Assembly: GCF_020921035.1 (NCBI RefSeq)
Contig: NC_063154.1
Coordinates: forward strand, 1,302,001-1,366,000
Source: Rhodamnia argentea
Taxonomy: Eukaryota; Streptophyta; Magnoliopsida; Myrtales; Myrtaceae
Direction of reading: 5' to 3'
Length of the DNA stretch: 64,000 bases
The notes under the pieces were generated by a model. The model was not told where the DNA came from. It saw nothing but the letters and a program-made list of their open reading frames with translations, and searched no databases. Positions 49,991 through 61,978 of this stretch are shown here, one piece after another. Made by a program: the position numbers and the translations under genes. The first letter of the stretch is position 1; the number at the start of each line of letters is the position of its first letter.

Positions 49991-50273
49991 CGAGAAAAGG
50001 TCGCCGGCCCTGGTCGGCTCCCCCTAGTTTTATCCATGGCAAAGTTTCAATTTGAGTATGCAAGAAAAAACCTAAGAAAAAGACATCGTTTTGGCGAAGC
50101 ATTAAATTTGAGGGACAGAAAAGAGCACACAATTTGAGCGGTCGGCGGGGTGAAAGGAAGCGTCTTTTCTGAGGCTGCACAAAAAAAAGGTTACTGAGAA
50201 GTAGGACCGAATATGGCAAACCCCATTCGCCTTTTGGATTCCCAGTTCGGCTTTCGTCAGTACCCAAATCCAT

Positions 50274-50304
<31 letters not shown>

Positions 50305-51654
50305 TCTCTTCATTTCATCATTACATTTCCAGATCCCACCCTCCACCACCACAGCACCACCATCAACACCTCTTTCGTGTTCAGATCGGACACTGCAGTA
50401 GGCGGCGGAGGAGGCCGTAGCCACCCTCTTTCACTCATTTATGAAGCTGACGATCCGTACCCAATAGAGAGTAATGATGAATGGTGTTCAAAAGCAGCTA
50501 AGCAATGTTGGTTCTTGATCTTGTCAACCCGCCATGTTCTCCATTTAGGTACACTCATTAATTGCTTGCGAAAAGAACCTGTTTTTGTTTTTGTTTTTTT
50601 TTTTTAAATTTGGGTTCTTTTGCAGAGCTGCAGGTCCAACCCTGATTCACTTTAGCATTTCTCGCCTCTTTCATCGAATTTCTTCTCGGCTTTAGCCTTT
50701 GCCTCACCCGTCAATTTCTTTCATTCGCTTGGTGGAATTCGATCTTGGTCTTTCGGTATGTTTCGAAATGACCACCGAGTTGAATCGTCTTCATTTCGTG
50801 TTCCAGCTTCCTATCGATCCGATCTTCCTTTGCACTGTTCTGGGCTTAAGTTGAAAACGTGAAAATGGTGCTTCACACACTACGATCATCCAGAGATGTT
50901 TTGATGCTGCTATACTCCTCTGCCACCAGATTTATTCCTTCTCCCTCGCCCATGACCACTTGTCAATAGCTTCGCTATCATTAAATTTTTAAAAGATGCT
51001 AAAGAGAGAACCATATTGAAACACCTCCCACCAAGAAAAAGTACATAAAATGGAGCCTGCTAGCCGGAAAAGGCGCGATTGGTCATTGCCGCAATGGTCG
51101 TCTAGCTACCAACAGAATAATATAGTAGCTGACTTAAGGTAATCCATCGCATCTCGTCTTTACATGTACAGACAGAGCCCATAGTTTCTCTAGTGTTCCT
51201 AAATCTTGTTCCAACATAAAATGGAACTAAGATAGAAAACAGTAAAGACCATAATAAAGTTAAAGCAACCCTCACTCCCGTTCTTTCTGTTTTTTTCTTT
51301 TTGTGTTTAGCTCTCTATCTGCATGACTAAGCTCCAGCATACCTTGTTCCCTAATTCCACCCAAAGAAAGAACATGAGCGAGCGAAGTGGGGAACAGAAA
51401 ATATTCTGGGTACTTCTCGCCGCCCAATCACTGTTATGGAGATGGTGATGTTTAGCAGTCGTTAGCACACCTTGGTTTTAGTGGACTTGGACCAAGTCCA
51501 GTCAAGGGTTTTCCCTGTTCTTTTTCCTAAACAATGCAGCACGTCATTGGGTCGTCGACTTCGAATCATTCATCTGAATCCAGTACGTGAGTATGTGCCA
51601 AGCACACAACAGAGCAGGAACAAATAAAGGGAACCCTAGCAAATTAATAAAATT
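49991..51654. other. Intergenic with a CT tract; possible transcript start
   Basis: A CT-rich run (50277-50309) is followed by moderately GC-rich sequence to about 50460. An acceptor-like TTTTGCAG ends at 50624. This could be the leader of a non-coding transcript. The frame starting at 50272 is low-complexity and unrecognised. A 34-codon frame at 50865 (MVLHTLRSSRDVLMLLYSS...) is also unrecognised. Confidence 0.3.
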
Positions 51655-52501
51655 GAAGAGGACAAGTAGCCGGTCTCTGATAATTTCCAATTCGTGAAGA
51701 GACGGAGTTAAAAGGGTTTGTTGATTGAGGACCAGATGATGAGTCGCACGATCGCGCACACACATTTAGGAAGTAAGGAATGGCAAAGAGCATGGAAGTT
51801 TGTTTTGTTGATTTGTTTGAAGGGGTAAGAAGCTGAAAATTATACAGGAGGAGGAGAAGAAACACGTTGATTATCGCTATAGATTTGTAGGTATAAACTC
51901 TGAGAGAACGCATATTGCTCAACGTGAAAATGCAGCAGTAACGACAAGATTCAACTGGTGGGCAGACATTTATGCCAACTTGTTTTGCACGCAGATGGAG
52001 ACAAGCATCAGTTGCTAAAAGCTTTAGAGTGTGTGATCTCAACTCTGGAATAATCAAATTCAGGCTGACTAACAAGTTAATCAAAAGTGCAAGCTATATC
52101 AGATTTATGGTGGTAAGAAGGCTCCTCCGGCGGAGCAGCTGACCAGCAAAGTGCAGAAAAGACAATTCAAAGGAGTCTCCAACTTTGTGTTAATTTGATT
52201 TGGATCTAATTGCTCTTGGAAAGCGTAATGTCACTCAAGTCTTGAGAAACCAAGAGAATAAAGCACGCTATTGAAACTCTCAAGCATAACATCATTTACA
52301 TAATAATAACATGAACGCATTGACCGTTTGCTCAGGCTGCTAGCCAACAACACAAGCTTTAAACTGAATTTCACAATTTTGCATTCACTATCAAATTGAA
52401 GTCACTAGATAACAAACAGATTTACGCAATAATTGAATTATCAAAGAGCTAGAATCTCTTTACCCAAAAAAAACAAAAGAGCTAGAATCTGAGATCTCAT
52501 G

Positions 52502-53835
52502 TCAGCACTGACCCCGGAGTTGCAATGTGAATTTCTGCAGTGAAAGCAGAACCTGCTTTAGCCTCTCCTTGACCTCTGCATCGATCAAGTTTCCATCGGC
52601 ATCAAACTTTGCAGGAGGTTGAAATGCATATACGAAAAGCTCGGGCTTGTTAATGAAATGAAGATCGACGTACACCCCTGTCTGCCGGAGATGATATTGC
52701 GCTCTTCCGCCGCCAAAATTTCCTCCAGCACTTACTATAGCAGCAGCTTTATCGGCCCAAACATTCGGTGGCCTAGATGCCCAATCTATCGCATTCTTGA
52801 GAGGCGCTGGCACAGCAATAGAACTTTCTCAAGAAATAGGACGCATGACTCAGTTTTTCTGCTAATGATGATATGTCTTATGCCCTCATAACTTTGATTG
52901 TTCTTTTTCATTTCGTGCCTTTGTTTTCAACTCAGCAAAAAACACAAGGAATGTACGTCTAGTCAGCTGATTTATAGCTGCTGCAGTCCAGTTGCAAGAA
53001 CTGAGATTGATCAAGAAAAATGCAGCTTCCCAATTGTTCAATAGTCATGAGCCTAAATCATATCTACTGGACTCCATGCTCATTCATGGTTTTAAGTAGC
53101 TGTAACATCCCGAAGCTGGTAAGGAAAGACTTCTTAATCTTGTTAAAACTGGCTGATCTAAAGGAGTGAGTGCGGTCTGTCACCGCACAGCCATCACTCA
53201 CCAGGTGTTCGGCAAAATTCTCGGCTACAAAATTCACATATAGTTTGGTCTCCTCAATTGAAGGCAATTTTCTTTTTTTTTTCACTTCAGCCCCATCGAA
53301 GGCCAGCATAATAACAAGTCTTCAACTTCCTGAATCAAGAACTAGTTCAAGTGCTCGATTCTCAAGTGCCATATCAGATACCACCATCACAACAAAACCC
53401 GATTTCAATAGGCAAAAGCAAAACAAAAGGAGAGAAAAGGGCAAAGAGATTTACGAGCAATGGAGTAGTTGTACTCGGGAGAGGCAAAGAGAAAGCTATC
53501 GGCTCTCGAAATCTTGCGACGGAACTCTTCGACCACAGCCGGGAATTTGCCGCCTTCTTCTTCGAGGTCGGTGTTGATCATGGGGAGAGGCGACACTTCC
53601 ACGTACTCGATTTGCATACCAGGGATCGACTCCTTGCATATCTCCATTGCTTCAATCGAACCGAAACAGCAAACGAGGGACCAAATCACCTCACTACACT
53701 ACAAGATTCTCAGAGCGCGAGAGACGCACAGAGACAGAGATTTTCACCTGAACGGACGAGGCCTCCGTTATAGGAAGCTTTCCGAAGAGAACCGCAGAGG
53801 GCTGCAACTTTGATGGCAGATTTAGTTGCTTCCAT
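52502..53835 (-). CDS. NQR: NADPH:quinone oxidoreductase (FMN flavodoxin-like)
   Basis: Soluble flavoenzyme that reduces quinones by two electrons with NAD(P)H, protecting against oxidative stress. Exons 5' to 3' on the minus strand: 53748-53835, 53455-53649, 52502-52806 (588 nt, 195 aa, the usual size for plant NQR). The start MEATKSAIKVAALCGSLRKA contains the phosphate-binding GSLRKAS motif. Exon 2 gives SPLPMINTDLE and FASPEYNYS (FMN site). Exon 3 gives PPLKNAIDWASRPPNVWADK, GGGRAQYHLRQ, HFINKPELFVYAFQPPAKFD and KERLKQVLLSLQ. The exon 3 acceptor was set at 52807 (GTGCCAG|CGCC), the only position that keeps phase and family length. A pseudogene copy lies 4.3 kb to the right. Confidence 0.93.
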
Positions 53836-54059
53836 CTCTTGCTCTGTCTCCCCTCTAAAATTCCTGTCCGAGTGAAATTGATCCCTTGCAGTTTGTTGGA
53901 GAATCTCCGCTCTATTAGAAGACGGAACGGATCAAATTCGGAAATCTTCAATAATAGCAGGGAATATTCCAACAAGGAAGTGCGCTCATTTTTACAAATA
54001 AAAATCTGACATGGGTCCTACGAGTTTTAAGTGCATTCAATAGAGGAAATTTGGATCAG

Positions 54060-54540
54060 GGGCCTCTGTTATAGGAATCTTCGTGTCCTTATTTGAAAAA
54101 TTTGAGCATATTTCGGATCTTTAGTTGAAATTTTCTCTATTCATCATTTCAAAAAAGGGTCTAATGTTATTTTGTCATTTATGTTTTCTAATTTTTTTCA
54201 TTTTTTTTTTCCTTTTTCTTTCTTCCTTTTTGCCAATGGTCAATTTCGGGCGATGGCCAACCATCGACGAGGGTCGGGCGGCCACAGGCAAGGTGACCCT
54301 CAATGACCACAGCGAGGGTCAATGAGGTCGTCTAGCCCTATTCGATGGCCGGCCATCGCTTGAGGCCACCGGAGAAAAGGAAAAGAAAAAAAAAAAGGAA
54401 AAAAAGTAAAAAATCAGAAACTCTAAATAACTAAAACATCATTGGTCCGGTTCTTCTTCGAAACATAAAAGCACTTTAAGCCTTATTTGAAACAATATTC
54501 ATTTCAGTCTCTTATTTGAAATTTTTGCATAATAGTATTG
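54060..54540. repeat. AT-rich repeat with GC-rich core (copy A), related to the Mutator-like element
   Basis: It has opposed 'CTTATTTGAAA' units at the edges, poly-T/poly-A inner arms, and a GC-rich centre (about 54240-54370) with GGCCGGCCATCG-type motifs. Organisation is the same as the 34720-35559 element. Clean ends and target duplication were not found. Confidence 0.5.
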
Positions 54541-54544
54541 TAAC

Positions 54545-55420
54545 ATCTAGGATGAGCAACATGGATCGATCGAAACGGGAATCGCCCGGCCCGGCCTGGC
54601 CGGTCGGTCCGATTCTCGGGGAGTGTCGGTCTTGGTTCCCCGATTCAATAAAAGTGGAATCGGTGATTAATTTTTGGTTTGGTTCCCGGTTCTAGGAGGG
54701 AATCGAACCGCCCTGACTAGACCGATTATAATTTTATTATTTTTATCTCTTTACAAAAAATTAAAGGATAGAGTATAAATCCTAAATGTTTACACTTTAC
54801 AGGCAATCGACTTGCATAATACTCATGCTTACTCCTCTTTCGTCTATCCCTCCTAATGCTCTCACGCGGTGCCTTTGCCTCTTAACACTCGCTCTTCTTT
54901 CCCTCTCAACTCTCACGCTTCTTTCAGACTTGCACAATCACAAACCCTAATCAGCTAATCGCTCTCGCCCTCTCTCGCCTGAGTGACTGACTAATTTGCG
55001 GGCTCTCATCAGGGTAAGGTAATATCCAATGCTCAAGACAACTAGTCCAATGAGGTAATTAATCTTTTTAAGTGATATTTTTAAGTGGGGAACTGGAACC
55101 TTCCATTTTGTGTATTTACAGTTGGTGGACGGGAAAAACAGGTGATTTTGAATGAAGCTTCTTGATGTTGTTATGTTTTTACTTTTTCGTTCTGAAATGG
55201 CTTTTGAAAATTGGAATATGCTCGTCTTGATGTAATTATTGATAATGCGTCCAGTCAAATGATTAGACCTCCCAAGAACCCAACCGGTTCCAAGACCATA
55301 TAGTCCAGTTCCCGATTTCAGAAACAGAAAACCAGTTCTCCCGGTCCGGTTCCCCGTTCATGGTGCGATCAAACTGGTTTGAGAACCGATCCTCCCTTAT
55401 AATAGTCAAGTCCAACGAAG
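54545..55420. repeat. GGTTC-rich repeat with exon-like interior (copy A)
   Basis: The left end (CTAGGATGAGCAACATGGAT) and right end (inverted AGGGAGGATCGGTTC) are GGTTC/CCGG-rich and resemble each other in inverse orientation. The interior holds a leader-like pyrimidine-rich stretch with a telo-box (AAACCCTAA at 54942) and a strong splice-donor-like GTAAGG at 55014. The sister copy lies at 58700-59420. Confidence 0.5.
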
Positions 55421-55715
55421 GCGAAGAGTAGTTGCCGGGGCCCAAGGACTCGGACAAAGAGCGACTCTTGATAGGCTTCTAGGATAACGAAAATGGCATG
55501 AATTTATCGAACCGCACACTAGACATGGGGAAAGCGTGCTTTATATAGATATATACGGAGGCGCCTTTTAACATAAGGCAAGTTTTCCTTTGAAATTCCA
55601 AAATTAAGAGTGCTAAGGTTAGATTACTATCAAAACGGGAGACTTATTGAGAAAGTATTTGGCGAAAACCATGAGGCTCGGTAAGGGACAAGTCACAATG
55701 ATAATATCTCGATGT

Positions 55716-55981
55716 GTGTTGGGATCAAAATATTCGTTATATCCTTTCCATCAGTGACATTTGACAGAGTGATTGAAAAGTATCATGCACCAGTGCTAGT
55801 TAGGTTCGTCAAACTGGTTAATAGGAGGGTTTAAGCTTGATAATAAGACTGGCTTTAAATAAGAATTTGAACGAGGGAGACGTATTCAACATTCACGATT
55901 AGTTTTGGACATCATGCTAATAGCTTATTACATCAGTCTTACCACAACTTAACGTCATTAAAAGATGAAATAAACAGAACC
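55716..55981. other. Junction between the two duplication units
   Basis: Sequence separating the recognisable homology of copy A and copy B. Nothing coding was seen. Confidence 0.4.
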
Positions 55982-56792
55982 GAAGAGGACAAGTAGCCGG
56001 GCTATGAAAATTTCCAATTCGCGAACGGACGGCGTTAAAAGGGTTTGTCGATTGAGGACCAGATGACGAGTCACGTGCAAATACACGTAGGTTTGGTACG
56101 GAATCGTGGTCTTGGGAAGAAAGTAATGGCAAAAGGCATCGTATTTTGTCTTGTTGATTTGTTTGAAGGGGGTAAGAAGCTGAAAATTATACAAAAGGAG
56201 GAGAAGACATACTAGGATTATCGACATACATTTATCGGTATAAACTCCGAGAGAATGCATATCGCTCAATGCGAACATGCGGCAGAATCGACGAGATTCA
56301 ACAACCACTAGGCATGAATCTCTATAGGGAGACAATCATGCCAACTCGTTTTGCACGCAGGTAGATACAAGCATGAGTTCCTAATATGTACTTGCAGTTT
56401 CAGAGAGAGTGTGATCTGGACATAGAAATAATCAGCTAACAAGTTAATCAAAAGCGCAAGTTGTATCAGATTTAAGGTGCTAAGAAGACTCCTCTGGCGG
56501 AGGAGCTGACCAGCAAAGTGCAGAAAAGACAATTCAAAGGAGTCTCCAACTTTGTGTTGGTTTGATTTGGATCTAATTGCTCTCAGAAAGCGTAATGTCG
56601 ATTTGAGTCTTGAGAAACCAAGGGAATAAAGCAGACTATCAAACCATTGATCGCTTGCTTATGCTGTTAGCCAACAATACAAGCTTGAAACTAAATTCCA
56701 ACAATTTTGCATTCACTATCAAATTGAAGTCACTAGAGAACAAACAAATAATGTACCACACCATAATTATCAAAGAGCTGGAATTTGAGATC

Positions 56793-57712
56793 TCATGTCA
56801 GCAGTGGCCCCGGAGTCGGCAATGTGAATTTCTGCAGTGGAAGCAGAACCTGCTTTAGCTTCTCCTTGACCTCTGCACCGATCAAGTTTCCATCGGCATC
56901 AAACTTTGCAGGAGGTTGAAATGCATGTACGAAAAGCTCGGGCTTGTTAATGAAATGAAGATCGACGGACACCCCTGTCCGCTGGAGATGATATTGCGCT
57001 CTTCCGCTACCAAAATTTCCTCCAACACTTGCCACAGCAGCAGCTTTATCGGCCCAAACATTCGGCGGTCTAGATGCCCAATCTATTTCATTCTTGAGAG
57101 ACGCTGGTACATCAATAGTAACTTTCTCAAAAAAAATTACGACGCATCACGCATCAAGTTTTTCTGCGAATGATAATATGTTTTATACCCTTCGTAACTT
57201 TGATCGTTCTTTTTCATTTCGTGCGGTTTTTTGGGTAAAATGCTCTGCTGTAAAATTCACACATAGTTTGGTCGCCCTTTTTTTTTAAAAACGTCAGCCC
57301 CATCGAAGGCCAGCATAGTAAGGGCAAAGTGATTTCCGAGCAATGGAGTAATTGTACTCGGGAAGAGGCAAAGAGAAAGCTATCGGCTCCCGAAATCTTG
57401 CGACGGAACTCTTCGACCACAGCCGGGAATTTGCCGCCTTGTTCGAGGTCGGGGTTGATCATGGGGAGAGTCAACACCTCCACGTACTCGATTTGCATAC
57501 CAGTGATCGACTCTTTGCATATCTCCATTGCTTCAATCAAACCGAAACCAGCAAATGAAAAATCAAATCAAATCACCTCACTACCCTGCACGATTCTCCC
57601 AGCTCAAGAGACGCATAGCGACAGAGATTTCTCCGGAACGAACAAGGCCTCTGTCGTAGGAAGCTTTCCGAGGAGGACCGCAGAGAGCTCCAACTTTGAT
57701 GGTTGCCTCCAT
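56793..57712 (-). pseudogene. NADPH:quinone oxidoreductase pseudogene (tandem copy)
   Basis: Exon-equivalent blocks on the minus strand: 57634-57712, about 57354-57540, 56793-57103. Several lesions are visible against the intact copy. The exon 1 donor GT is GA (57633-57632). The exon 2 donor GT is GG (at about 57353-57352). One extra base near 57373 shifts frame just before the FASPEYN motif. GSLRKAS has become GPPRKAS. Exon 3 remains open and well conserved (RPPNVWADKAAA, HFINKPELFVHAFQPPAKFD) but with KNEIDW for KNAIDW. A 411-bp insertion separates the start codon from its former leader. A functional protein is not expected. Confidence 0.88.
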
Positions 57713-57713
57713 C

Positions 57714-58124
57714 TGTCACGGGGTCAATTACAGTGACCAGAGAATGTGTTTAGAGAAAAAGTTTTGAAAGAAAATGATTTGTATTTCTTATGCAAAGGAT
57801 TGAGAAAGTCCTCTATTTATGCAATAAGCCTGTCGATGGATATCGTTAATCAAACTCTAAATTTAATGGTAGAGATTGCACCTAAGGAATGAGAAAATAT
57901 TTCTCTTTCTGGTATTCACATTACAAGGTATATTAATTCTTGAGAATATACTTCTCTTCCTAGCAATCACTTTAAATATTCTAGAATACGATACATTTAC
58001 CATATCGTACATCCCTAAGACTATCTTAGAGGACTTAAGAAAATCCTAGAAACACTCCAAGTCATGTGGTTAATCCTGGTTACGTCGTTGATCGGTTGGC
58101 TTACGGAACCTCCAGTCTATGACA
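57714..58124. mobile_element. Probable solo LTR inserted at the NQR pseudogene start codon
   Basis: This 411-bp block is absent from copy A. It begins TGTCACGGGG and ends CTATGACA, i.e. TG...CA with a 5-bp inverted TGTCA/TGACA terminus. It is flanked by CATC on both sides (57710-57713 and 58125-58128). A TATA-like CTCTATTTATGC lies inside. No coding frame is present. A solo LTR is the best reading. Only 4 bp of target duplication are visible where 5 are usual, so a TIR element is an alternative. Confidence 0.65.
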
Positions 58125-58269
58125 CATCTCTATCTAAGATTCCTGTATGAGTGAAATTGATCCTTGTTGTTTGTCGGAGAATCTCCGCCCTATTAGAAAT
58201 TCCAAACAAGGAAGTGCACTCATTTTTACAAATAAAAATCTAAAATGTATCTTTCCTCAAATAAGAGTT

Positions 58270-58690
58270 TAAAGTGCATTCATCATTTCAAAAAATGGCC
58301 CGATGAAAGGTATTTTCGTCATTTATATTTTTTGATTTTTTTCCTTTTGTTTCTTTTTTTTCTTCTTTTGTTTCTTTTTTACTTTTTTCTTTCTTCCTTT
58401 TCGTCGATAGCCGGTCTTAGGCAATGGCCGGCCACAGGCGAAGCCGCCATTGATAGCTGCAGTGAGGGCCAAAGAGGCCACCTAGCCATCGTTTGAGATC
58501 GGCCACCGGCAAAAAAGAAAAAAGGAAAAAAGGAAAAAAATCAAAAAATTTAAATAATGAAAATACCCTTAGCCATGCCCTTCTTTGAAATAATAAGAGC
58601 ATTTTATGCCCTTATTTGAAACAATATTCTCTTGGGATCCTTATTTAAGAAAACAAGGCCACTTTAAATCCTTATTTAGAATTTTCCAAT
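58270..58690. repeat. AT-rich repeat with GC-rich core (copy B)
   Basis: Counterpart of 54060-54540 in the duplicated unit, with the same order of poly-T arm, GC core (AATGGCCGGCCACAGGCG) and CTTATTTGAAA units. Confidence 0.5.
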
Positions 58691-58699
58691 AATAATATT

Positions 58700-59420
58700 G
58701 TAACAACTAGGGCGAACAACACGGATTGACCAAACCGGGAACCCCCGGCCCGACTAGTTCGGTTCGGTTCGATTCCCGGAAGTGATGGTCCGGTTCCTGG
58801 TTCCTAGTGTAATAAAAGTGGAACCAGTGATTTTTGTTACGCTTCCCAGTTTTAGGAGGGAATCGGACCGCCCAGCTCTCGTACGGTGCTTCGCCTCTTA
58901 ATGTTCGCTTTTATTTCCCTCTCAATTCTCACGTCTATTTCAGAGTTGCGCAATCACAAACCCTAATCGACTAATCTCTCTTTCCCTCTCTCGCCTAGGC
59001 GACTGATTGAGTCGCCTCTCATCAAGGTAAGGTAATATCCAATGCTCAAGATAACTAGTCCAGCGAGGTACTCAATTAATTATTCTTTTTAAGTGATGTG
59101 AGTAATTTTTAAGTGGGTACCTTCCATTTTGTTTATTTACTGTTGATCAATGGGAAAAAGAAGTGATTTTGAATGAAGCTTCTTGATGTTGTTATGTTTT
59201 TACTTTTTTTCTTGAAATGGCCTTTGAAAATTGGAATATGCTCATCTTGAGGTATTCATAGAAAATGCTCCTAGTCCAATGATTACATCACCCGGGAATA
59301 AAACCGGTTCCAGGATTAGGTAGTCTAGTTCCCGGTTCCAGAAATAGGAAAACAGTCCTCATGGTCCGGTTCCCCGTTCAAGTTGGACCGGACCATTTTG
59401 GGAACCGATCACCCTTTGTA
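58700..59420. repeat. GGTTC-rich repeat with exon-like interior (copy B)
   Basis: Counterpart of 54545-55420. Left end CTAGGGCGAACAACACGGAT. The telo-box (AAACCCTAA at 58958) and donor-like AAG|GTAAGG (59027) are kept. Confidence 0.5.
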
Positions 59421-59755
59421 ATAGTCAAGTCCATCGATGGCAGAGAGTAGTTGTCAAGGTCCAAGGGCTAGGACAAAGGGCGGCTCTTGGCAAGTTTCTA
59501 GGATGACGAAAATGGCATGAATTAACCGAGTCGCACGCTAAACAAGGGAGAACATGCTTGAGAAAGTACCTATCAAAAACCGTGAGCTTGATAGGGGACG
59601 AGTTAGAGCACTATCAAGTTTAAGCGAGTTAAGGCTAGAGCACTATCAAAATTAAGTGTGCTAAGGTTAGAGCATTATCAAGATAGGTAACTTACTAAGA
59701 AAGTACCTAGTAAAATCGCGAGGCTCGGTAGGAGAAGGGTTAAAATGGATAATAT

Positions 59756-60165
59756 TTTGAGCGAGTTATTCCAAGAATGTCATAATATGATATCGGAGCG
59801 GGACCCCGAACCACGTGAAAGCTGGTGAGCCCGTAATAGCTCGATTCAACAAGGGTGATGAGTTGTCGCCGGGGTAAGAATGCTCAAATAAGGAGCGGCT
59901 CCTAGCAGGCTTCTAAAATAACGAAGGAGGCACGAATAAACCAAATTGCTCGCCGAACGTGGGGAGAAGGTGCTTGGGATTAATAACGATGAACTTCGTT
60001 TTGAAATTCCAAAATTAAGCGTGATAAGGTTATAGCACTATCATGATGGAAGATCTCCTGGGAAAGAGTCTGCTTGCACGTCAAAGAACAAAACCATGAG
60101 GCATAGTAAGTCACATATCAAAGCGGACAACACCTCGAGTGAGTTAATCGAGAGATGTCTCAAGT
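59756..60165. repeat. Partial third copy of the duplication tail, with primer-site-like motif
   Basis: It contains TGATATCGGAGC (about 59789), similar to plant retrotransposon primer-binding sites. A further diverged version of the tail seen at 55425-55715 and 59440-59755 follows (GGAGCGGCTCCTAGCAGGCT, GGCACGAATAAACC). It suggests that the tail is itself an LTR-derived repeat. Confidence 0.45.
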
Positions 60166-61690
60166 ATGGCTGGCGTTGATAATTACAAGAATAGGTTCAA
60201 CGAATTGACAATGCCTCATAATTTTAGATGGAGAAGCGAGCCATGGCAACTTTTAGCTGGATCTATCAATGATCCTAATGCCATGTCGAGCGTCTGTGAT
60301 TTGCAACTCTTTCTACTCGGTTTTTGCCCGATTGAATGCATTCATGTTCAATCCATCTCTCCACACTGGTCCCGTCCTGCGTCAGGCTCGGTCCCACGAA
60401 CGTGGAATTAGGGCCGAAGACATGAAAGCAGGCTTCGGCTCATCCTTTGGTGCTCTTGCTCGCGTACGTGTCGTGTTTGCACGTGAGGGCGCCAGTTGAC
60501 GCGTTGACTCTACCCATCGCTTTCTTTATGTCGTCTCAAGCCCTGTGAAATTATTTCACTGCTTCTTTTTCAAAATTGTTTCTCTCTTGATTTAAAGGAA
60601 GGTCAATGAATTAGCATGCCAGTGAATTTTACCTAACAGTAGTAGTAAAGACCTATTGCGGATTTGACAAGTCAAATTAGCAAAAACCGGCCACATTGAT
60701 TGATGAATGGACCCAAGGCATTTTATCAAACATGCTTCACAATGAATCTTATTAATGAGTGCATCGGAGCACTCGTCAACCATGCTCAATAGAGAAGCAC
60801 TTTGATTTTCAATGCACCGATTACACGTGATAAGAGAGAGGCCGAGCATTGGGAATAGTAGATTTTCTTTGTTTGGGTGTTTCACAAGTGCCCTAAAGTT
60901 CCTTTTCCAACAAAATCCTTGTGGGTCAGCACAGTGATAATTATGACCTTATCTTTCGTTCGTGGAGGATTTGACCAAATGCGATTAGTGGCCCCAAATC
61001 GTATAGATGAGGGAAAGCCTCAAAGGGACATTGATGCTACCATCATGCAAGTTGGGTCCTAAATTTGACGACAATGGCCAAACTCAGCGCAAGCTATTAT
61101 AGTCCCCGGTCACTCTATAAAGAAGCGCTTTAACTAGATCCGTGTATTAATTAAAGTCTCCTTCACATTAACTTCCTCACCATTAATTGCAATACCTAAC
61201 TTTGATGTTCGCTACGTGGGTGACTTTATTGATAGATTCGGTAGGTGATTCTTTTCTTTAGCTGATTGGGCTCGCCTAAATCCGGATTTATATGAATCGA
61301 ATTGGTACGACCTTCGATCGCTGGCACGACGAGCGATTATAAATTAAATTTGGATTCGCGAACTTTGGTTGAATGCCAGAGTTTCTCCCGTCCCACGTCC
61401 ACGATCGACTCTCGAGAATTTCACGTTCATCGAGAAGCTCAATAGGACAGACCCTCTTTCTCTTTTTCCCGTCTTATCCTTTCTTCCCCCCCAAATCGCG
61501 GATTAAAAAAAGGGGGGAAAAGACAAGCCCGGGCGCCACGATGACGTGGCAGCCGACGTGGACGTCCAAACGCGCGAAGGAACGATGAAGCCGTGCGCAA
61601 CTGCGAAGGAAGTGAGCAAGCGGAAAACGACAAGGCCCAGAGTATGTCTTCATCTCTCTCCACCGACCTCCTATTTCCGTGATCCGAGAC
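60166..61690. other. Intergenic / upstream region of the arabinosyltransferase gene
   Basis: No gene recognised. Composition becomes GC-richer after 61450, where the promoter or leader of the next gene probably begins. A (CT)n tract lies at 61698-61724. Confidence 0.4.
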
Positions 61691-61978
61691 ACGATATCCT
61701 CTCTCTCTCTCTCTCTCTCTCTCTTCTGTGTTGTGGCCACGTCGATCTCGTGAGTTCTCTGTTCGCACTTTCTGAATCTTCCCGATCGATTATGGCGCGT
61801 TTCCTTTCCTTTGCCCTTTGCTTTATTCCTTGATTGACTCGCACTCCTAGCAATGCTTTTCGCGCTGCGGTTCGTCATTGACCGTCAGTATATTCGGCCC
61901 CTTCCGTTCGCTCTCTCTCCTCCTCCGAATTGAATTTAGAATTTCATCTGCCGGGATTGAGGTTCTTCAGTTTCTCCG

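Larger units (their letters stand above)
51655..55715. repeat. Tandem segmental duplication, copy A (with intact NQR gene)
   Basis: This block and 55982-59755 align in the same orientation almost end to end. Both start with GAAGAGGACAAGTAGCCGG. Both then share ATTGAGGACCAGATGA, the NADPH:quinone oxidoreductase gene, a poly-T/GC-core repeat, a GGTTC-rich repeat, and a tail with AACGAAAATGGCATGAATT. Copy A contains the working gene. Confidence 0.85.
55982..59755. repeat. Tandem segmental duplication, copy B (with NQR pseudogene)
   Basis: Direct-repeat partner of 51655-55715. It is shorter because the second NQR intron has lost about 400 bp, and in turn it has gained a 411-bp LTR-like insertion at 57714-58124. 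Point differences are frequent in non-coding parts, so the duplication is not very recent. Confidence 0.85.

Noticed and set aside
51644-52084. Minus-strand frame of 146 aa downstream of NQR
   Set aside because: The corresponding frame is not conserved in the duplicated copy (55958-56335), so it is unlikely to be coding.
60166-60411. Plus-strand frame of 81 aa starting MAGVDNYKNRF
   Set aside because: It lies in repeat-derived sequence, is unrecognised, and has no splice or leader support.
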